A DNA stretch of 64,000 nt, taken from the NCBI GenBank assembly GCA_011033025.1, contig WFMF01000529.1, forward strand, positions 51,302-115,301. The letters run 5' to 3'. Of this stretch, positions 60,713-64,000 are shown piece by piece. This DNA is from Beroe forskalii. Taxonomy: Eukaryota > Ctenophora > Nuda > Beroida > Beroidae. Under the pieces are notes generated by a model that worked only from the letters and a program-made list of their open reading frames with translations, did not search any database and was not told where the DNA came from. Each line of letters starts with the position of its first letter. Positions within the stretch are counted from its first letter, which is position 1. The position numbers and the translations under genes are program-made.

Positions 60713-61946
60713 TCAATTGTACAAAACTTGTGTGCGATGTAATTTTCAATTCCGTGTATGCGTTTGTATTTGCTCATAACTCCGTAGGGCTAATCTATTT
60801 ATATCACTGATTCAATGCTTCGCGCTCTTTGATCTTACGGAACGTGATTGAAATAATTGCTGAATACCGCAAGTTTATGCCGGTAATTATAATGCGCAAT
60901 TAGAGGATATCACATATCAGACTTGTGGCGGTGGATAAAAACGTCCACCTTCAGTTTTAAGCCCTTTTTTGCGGGTAATTAATTTAAATTAGGCGTAATT
61001 AATTAACTATATGTGGTAGAGTTTTAGCTTATGTTTCAACGCACTCAAGAAAGATAGAACGGAGGATACTGAAAAGGCCATGCTACTGTTACTTATAATA
61101 GTCGAGTTATGAGCCGTCAAAGTTGAATTTGGATAAACCTATCCACATATTGGCTGAATACTGTTAAGAGATTCTAATCTCAAAATCTAATTAACTCACT
61201 TGGCCTTTGCACAATGATTTTCGCAGTATCAATCCATCCTTCCGCCTTCGTTTCATGATGATGGTATGTCACTGCAGGATTAGCAATAACCTTTCTGAGG
61301 AATCTATCGCCATTGACAAAAAGACACATACCAAGTACATTACACTCCCACATTTGCAAATGTATACATTCCTAGGCCCGCAGTAACTCGTCTCACATTC
61401 CTATCATTGCTGTAATCTAATTATCTCAAATCATTCGATTATCTCCTCTAACCTCAAGTCCATGTGTCCCAGAGATACAGATTTTCATTTGTAGATCGCA
61501 TGATTTTGTCTCACCTTGAATTTTGTCCGTTTACCGATATTTTGTAATCTGTGTTGTATGCAATACTTTTTTTTCTTTTTGAACATTTTTCGATGACCTG
61601 ATTTTCTCAGGGGCATGGAATCAAACCGATTCCATGATTTAATGCCCAGTACTATCGTCACTAAAATACAGTAAATGTGCGTCATTCCATTGTCGAAACA
61701 GTTCCTGACGTCACCATTTCTCTCTCCACTCTCCTCACTTCTGATTGCTATTGCAACGAATGTGATAATACAGGCAAGATTTAGATTCACTCCTCTCTTT
61801 CTTACATTCGTAACAGTTCCATATCATGCCTGACGTCACCATAACTCACTTCACTCTCTTCACGGGGGGAATTACCAACAAAATCATGTAAATCATGAAA
61901 TCCCGTAATTCCATTATCTAATGTACTTCCTATATGGACCGTGGAC

Positions 61947-62035
61947 GATAAATAGGCGTTTGAAAGTGACGTAATTATCATTATTTAGAATGGTGTTCTG
62001 ATTGCGTTGAACCGCCTATTTTTAATGTTCGGAGG
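61947..62035 (+). repeat. CRE-core palindrome, near full length, type b
   Basis: GATAAATAGGCGTTTG, AGTGACGTAATTATCATTAT, TAGAATGGTGTTCTGATTG, AACCGCCTATTTTTAATG. Confidence 0.7.
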
Positions 62036-62601
62036 TGAAATACCGCCCCTCCTGCATCACTCACCGTCCCCTCCAGTCTCCTTGTCTAGTTTGTTCATTG
62101 CTTTACCTTTCCCGCTGCGATAAGTGATTTATTTATTCGAATTTGTTGAAGCAACGCGCACCATTTTACCATCCTTTTAGTGAATTCTGCTGAAACAACA
62201 TTTCAAGTTTCGCCATCCTTTAAGTGGGCTTTCCGAGCAACATCCTACTTTACCGTCTCTTTCCTGAGCAACATTCAGCTATGTGAATTGTGATCTAGCT
62301 TGTTTACTTTGTTGTAACCGCTGTGATAATTGCTTTGAATTATACTTATTGGAATTTTGGAACCTTTGTAATTTGAACTTCGCTATTATTTTACGAATAA
62401 ATTCCAAGTCTGTCTGGCGCCTGCAGGAACGTATAACTCATTAAAAATGAATTTCCAGAACACAGAAAAGTAATTTAAAACAACGGTTTTATTAAACAAG
62501 AATTATATTAAACTAACGTGGCGCAACAAATTTGGTGAGCTCTCGTTCTTCATTTCCCATCAAACCTCGTGAGGCTGGTCGCCCTTGTTTTATCTCCATG
62601 T

Positions 62602-62648
62602 GATTGGCCGCTTCAAGTCACGTGATTAAATCCTTTGTTTCCTATTGG
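62602..62648. promoter_or_regulatory. CCAAT / E-box / CCAAT module
   Basis: GATTGG at 62602, CACGTG at 62619, CTATTGG at 62642. Confidence 0.4.
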
Positions 62649-62742
62649 TGCTCCACCCTGGATCACCATGGTAACCCGACACGCTCTGAGAATGTTGTTG
62701 TGGTGGCAGCTGTTTGCTACAAGTTCCATTGTCCCACTCTAT

Positions 62743-63090
62743 GCTGTGTTCTGGTAATGTAGAGGGGTCGGGGGATTCTAAGAATCGGAGGGGCTGTCCT
62801 TTTTTATTCTTTAACCAAGGTCTCTGTTTGCTGTGTTCTGGTATTGTAGAGGGGTCGGGGAGATTCTAAGAATCGGAGGGTCCGTCCTTTTTTATTCTTT
62901 AACCAAGGTCTCTGTTTGCTGTGTTCTGGTAATGTAGAGGGGTCGGGGGATTCTAAGAATCGGAGGACGAAGGGTTCGTTCTTGTTTTCTTCTTCAACCA
63001 ATGTCTCTGTTTGTTGTGTTCTGGACTCTGGTAATGTATAGGGGTCGGGTGATTGGAGGTTTTTTTTCTCTTCTTCAACCAACGTAGCGA
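62743..63090. repeat. Minisatellite, four units of 87-95 bp
   Basis: Units start at 62743, 62830, 62918 and 63013, each beginning G(C/T)TGTGTTCTGG and containing GTAGAGGGGTCGGG. The minus strand is open across them (repeated ESPDPSTLPE and TQQTETLVEE), so a repetitive protein is possible, but no start or splice context supports one. Confidence 0.8.
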
Positions 63091-64000
63091 GTTCATCATT
63101 CCATCATCCTGGCCAATAAACGTCAAGAGCTAAGAAGCTGAGTACCAATAAACGTCCCTTCGTTTGGTTCAGCCATACACCATCCTAAGATCTTTTTTTA
63201 CTTTCAATAGCACTCATGATCTGATACATCTGATCTATGATTTCATCATGAACACGTCTTCTCGTATGGTGATTTGTGCCCCGTTTCCATATTTGGCAAT
63301 TTTTCCACAGATCTTGACCATAAATGGAATAATTGACTAACCCGGTTATTTCATTCCAGTGTGAAATGTGACGAAATCCTTTTTAAATCACCAGCAAAAC
63401 ATGTTCGCTTCTGATCTACTCTTATTCGATAATCGATAAGCGTATGTGCTTGCGATAAGTGACTTTATCCCAGTCTTTGTGAGATGTTAGAAATATTCAG
63501 ATGAGTTCTCATGTCTATTCCGCCTCATTTTTTCCGTTTTTCTCCGTCTTCTGGCTTGCCACAGCGTATTTTAAATGGTTTAGATGGTATTTTAAGTTTA
63601 CGAATGGTTGTACGTCGGTTTTTGTTTTTCTTATGGCTGATAAAATATTCTTTTACCGCACCGCTGATTCGATGTTATTGTTAACCATACCGAACAGTAG
63701 AACAGGATGGACCACACCCTCCTTTTTATCAAATAATAGTTGTGAAGGAGAATAGCACAGATATAGATATATCGTCAAAAATACTGGGCGGGGGTTGCAA
63801 TGTTCCAATGACGTTTCACTGACGTGTATTACCGTATTGTCTTAGAGTGCTGATGGTAGCATGACTTCAAACATGCCTTCACAGAGGGGACAGGTTTACT
63901 ATTGCCCAACCTAGGGGGTGCATTGTTACCAAGGATACTATTACGGGGGGGGTGACATGATGATTTTTGAGTGTCCCCAAAAAAATAGCGGATTACACAT
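63091..64000. other. Right edge, non-coding
   Basis: No exon, RNA or repeat recognised. Confidence 0.35.

Larger units (their letters stand above)
57660..61167. mobile_element. 3.5-kb non-autonomous DNA element with TTAACAGTATTC ends
   Basis: Inserted into repeat copy B, which gives its ends exactly. The termini are TTAACAGTATTC and its reverse complement, each followed within 15-50 bp by a subterminal GTGGAYAGRTTTATCCA; a related copy of that motif lies at 60927-60958. The interior has no coding capacity. It holds a satellite-like array, a foldback and two CRE-core palindromes. Flanking GATT on both sides hints at a degraded target duplication; a TTAA target (piggyBac-like) is an alternative. 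Confidence 0.62.
56676..61300 (+). repeat. Long interspersed repeat, copy B, split by an insertion
   Basis: Inverted relative to copy A. It runs 56676-57659, is interrupted by the element at 57660-61167, and resumes from about 61168 to at least 61300, where copy A leaves the window. Confidence 0.8.

Noticed and set aside
62380-62560. AATAAA followed by TGGCGCC, and a second TGGCGCAAC, resembling an LTR end with a primer-binding site
   Set aside because: No paired repeat, no defined TG...CA borders and no retroelement coding sequence nearby. Too weak to call.

Overview
The window looks like a gene-poor, AT-rich stretch of an invertebrate metazoan nuclear genome. Genes are split by GT-AG introns, three promoters carry TATA boxes at the expected distance from an ATG, there are no operons, and short inverted-repeat DNA transposons are dense. 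The clearest protein match is an animal-specific family (p120/delta-catenin). I cannot name the species or phylum.

Left part (1-16 kb): a 1.1 kb interspersed repeat (copy A, cut by the window start), a 500 bp Harbinger-like MITE, an unrecognised four-exon gene on + (4066-9079) whose splice phases all agree, regularly spaced CCAAT arrays, and the 3' end of a LINE on - (about 13.9-14.9 kb).

Middle (16-33 kb): a TA-flanked MITE, then a compact gene cluster. It holds a Ser-rich acidic first exon (17514, +), a complete intronless antisense gene for a putative myristoylated and palmitoylated protein (18924-18232, -) with TATA box and poly(A) signal, a long disordered-protein exon behind a TATA/E-box promoter (20675-22213, +), and a multi-exon Pro-rich gene (28678-32381, +) that may end in a single membrane anchor. 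From 33 to 49 kb I see no convincing gene, but there are many short repeats and a pair of coding-like 160 bp repeats.

Right part (49-64 kb): five exons of a p120/delta-catenin family armadillo gene (49391-54459, +) with clean phases. Then, probably inside its next intron, comes a TATA-driven gene whose C-terminus is a divergent homeodomain lacking the usual helix-III Gln-Asn. The rest is repeats: an inverted copy B of the window-start repeat, split by a 3.5 kb DNA element that itself carries a satellite-like array, a foldback and two MITEs, and a minisatellite near 63 kb.

The most striking signals that ordinary annotation would miss are two. First, an approximately 85 bp palindromic element whose core is TGACGTCA (the CREB/ATF site), seen about 40 times in both orientations. 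Second, same-strand arrays of CCAAT boxes spaced close to 30 bp, several next to CACGTG E-boxes.
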